This document shows, in pieces, positions 20,968 to 22,046 of a stretch of DNA of 22,046 bases (its first letter is position 1; each line of letters opens with the position of its first letter). The notes beneath the pieces were generated by a model. That model was not told the origin of the DNA and searched no databases. It saw only the letters and a program-made list of their open reading frames with translations. The stretch is from Acidobacteriota bacterium (GTDB lineage Bacteria > Acidobacteriota > Vicinamibacteria > Vicinamibacterales > SCN-69-37), in assembly GCA_021824055.1 (NCBI GenBank), contig JAKALV010000022.1, positions 1-22,046 on the forward strand. The letters are read 5' to 3'. The position numbers and the translations under genes are program-made.

Positions 20968-22046
20968 TTACCGGTCACGCGCGTCGCGCCGTGCTCTCTT
21001 ATACACTTTGACATATTCTCGCGCGGCTTGGTCCCAGGAATGGTCGTCGGCCATGCCGGCGGTTATGAGCCTGGCCCACTGAAGCGGGTTCTGGTACAGG
21101 CGCAAGGCCTGCCGCACCGTGGCCACGAGCGACGCGGCCGAGCCGGTGGCGAACTTGAAGCCGTTCGCGTGCCGCGCATTGGGCCGAAACGTCCGGATCG
21201 TGTCGTCGAGCCCGCCCACGGCGTGGACAATCGGCACCGTGCCGTAGCGCAGGCTGTACATCTGATTCAAGCCGCACGGCTCGAATCGCGACGGCATGAG
21301 GAACAGATCCGCTCCAGCTTCCACCAGATGTGCGCGCGCCTCATCGAACCCGATAAACACGCCGACGCGCGACGGATGCCGGTCGCGCAGGGTCCGCCAC
21401 ATCTGCTCGTATGCCCTTTCGCCCGAGCCCACAACGACCCAGGTCGCATCGAGCGACATCAGTTCGTCGCTGGCCTGGTGGATCCAGTCGAGGCCCTTCT
21501 GCGCCACCATGCGCGACACCATCGCAATCACCGGTCGTGCCAGCGCGTCATCACCCTGCGGCAGCTCGAACCGATTGAGCAGGGCGCGCTTGCACTCGCG
21601 CTTGCCCGACAGATCCTTCGGGGTGAAATGCGCCGGCAGCAGCGGGTCGGTCTCCGGATTCCAGACGCCGGTGTCGATGCCGTTCAGGATGCCGCGATAC
21701 CGTTTCCCAAGCGCCCGCAGCACGCCCTCGAAGCCATAGCCGAACTCCGGCGTCAGCGTTTCCGCGGCATATCGAGGACTGACCGTCGTGACGTAGTCGC
21801 TGTAGGCCAGGCCGCCTTTGAGATAGCTGAACTCGTTCCAGAACTCGGCGCCTTCCATCGTGAAAACGTTCCAGTCGAGACCAAACCGCGGCACGATGTC
21901 CTTCGGAAACCTCCCTTGGTAGGCGAGGTTATGGATCGTGAACACCAGGCCCGATCGCGAAAGGCGCGGCCAGCGCGCGGGCTGCGTCCGCAAGAGCGTC
22001 GGCACCAGGCCGGCCTGCCAGTCGTGCGCGTGGACGACCGTGACGC
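20968..22046 (-). CDS. glgA: Glycogen synthase, GT5 (C-terminal part, 5' end outside window)
   Basis: The frame is open to the window edge and gives the last 358 residues of an ADP-glucose-type glycogen/starch synthase, which extends alpha-1,4-glucan chains. Seen from the edge: TVVHAHDWQAGLVPTLLRT, the family block with the catalytic-site His-Asp-Trp; VFTIHNLAYQGRFP; TTVSPRYAAETLTPEFGYG; ILNGIDTGVWNPETDP; MVSRMVAQKGLDW; and the donor-site signature PSRFEPCGLNQMYSLRYGT followed by HAVGGLDDTI. An apparent GTG start at 22005 is internal, because the conserved HAHDW block lies in frame above it. The N-terminal KxGG substrate loop is outside the window. It ends with an Arg/Lys-rich tail (KRARRDARDR) 24 bases before trxA. 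Confidence 0.96.
   Translation of the reverse strand, partial: VTVVHAHDWQAGLVPTLLRTQPARWPRLSRSGLVFTIHNLAYQGRFPKDIVPRFGLDWNVFTMEGAEFWNEFSYLKGGLAYSDYVTTVSPRYAAETLTPEFGYGFEGVLRALGKRYRGILNGIDTGVWNPETDPLLPAHFTPKDLSGKRECKRALLNRFELPQGDDALARPVIAMVSRMVAQKGLDWIHQASDELMSLDATWVVVGSGERAYEQMWRTLRDRHPSRVGVFIGFDEARAHLVEAGADLFLMPSRFEPCGLNQMYSLRYGTVPIVHAVGGLDDTIRTFRPNARHANGFKFATGSAASLVATVRQALRLYQNPLQWARLITAGMADDHSWDQAAREYVKVYKRARRDARDR

Overview
The window is one continuous, very GC-rich, densely packed chromosomal segment of a Gram-negative-type bacterium. I see no rRNA, tRNA, CRISPR array, insertion sequence or phage gene. The mix of a WcaJ-type EPS initiator, UDP-xylose synthase, bactofilin, a TPR/SLH lipoprotein and a very long ATPase-less coiled-coil protein fits a soil or aquatic Acidobacteriota-like organism (perhaps the Vicinamibacteria). 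That placement is a low-confidence inference from gene content only.

Layout. (1) Bases 2-5897, + strand: a surface-polysaccharide cluster. It holds a truncated GT4 glycosyltransferase, a GT2 rhamnosyltransferase-like enzyme, two more GT4 enzymes, a polyprenyl-phosphate glycosyl-1-phosphate transferase and UDP-glucuronate decarboxylase (UDP-xylose synthase). Most junctions overlap by a few bases. (2) Bases 17203 down to 5900, - strand: a ten-gene train. The order is bactofilin, methyltransferase-like protein, SAM hydroxide adenosyltransferase (DUF62), class II fructose-1,6-bisphosphatase (glpX), MFS transporter, Sua5-type threonylcarbamoyl-AMP synthase, HflX GTPase, TPR/SLH lipoprotein, phosphatidylglycerophosphate synthase, and an 898-residue coiled-coil protein. 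Gaps are at most 38 bases and six of nine junctions overlap or share a base, so it reads as one operon. It ends 2 bases from the convergent UDP-xylose synthase gene. (3) Bases 17275-19514, + strand: cysteine desulfurase followed by mnmA, the sulfur relay for 2-thiouridine at the tRNA wobble base. The 71-base gap facing bactofilin contains a perfect 12-base palindrome that offers a -10 box to both directions. (4) Bases 22046 down to 19698, - strand: the 3' part of glycogen synthase, then trxA and trxB, closely spaced or overlapping.

How it fits together. Region 1 makes and elongates a lipid-linked surface glycan, probably containing xylose or rhamnose; no flippase, polymerase or export gene is inside the window. 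Region 2 mixes housekeeping (tRNA t6A, ribosome rescue, phospholipid, gluconeogenesis) with two cytoskeleton-like proteins at its two ends. Regions 3 and 4 are standard sulfur/redox and glycogen functions.

Most of the window is conventional. The points most worth a second look are: the DUF62 protein with Glu where the family catalytic His sits; the bactofilin-to-coiled-coil operon; a 12-bp perfect hairpin at the start of the second gene of that operon; the tandem-repeat linker in Sua5; and an apparently leaderless GTG-started glycosyltransferase gene.
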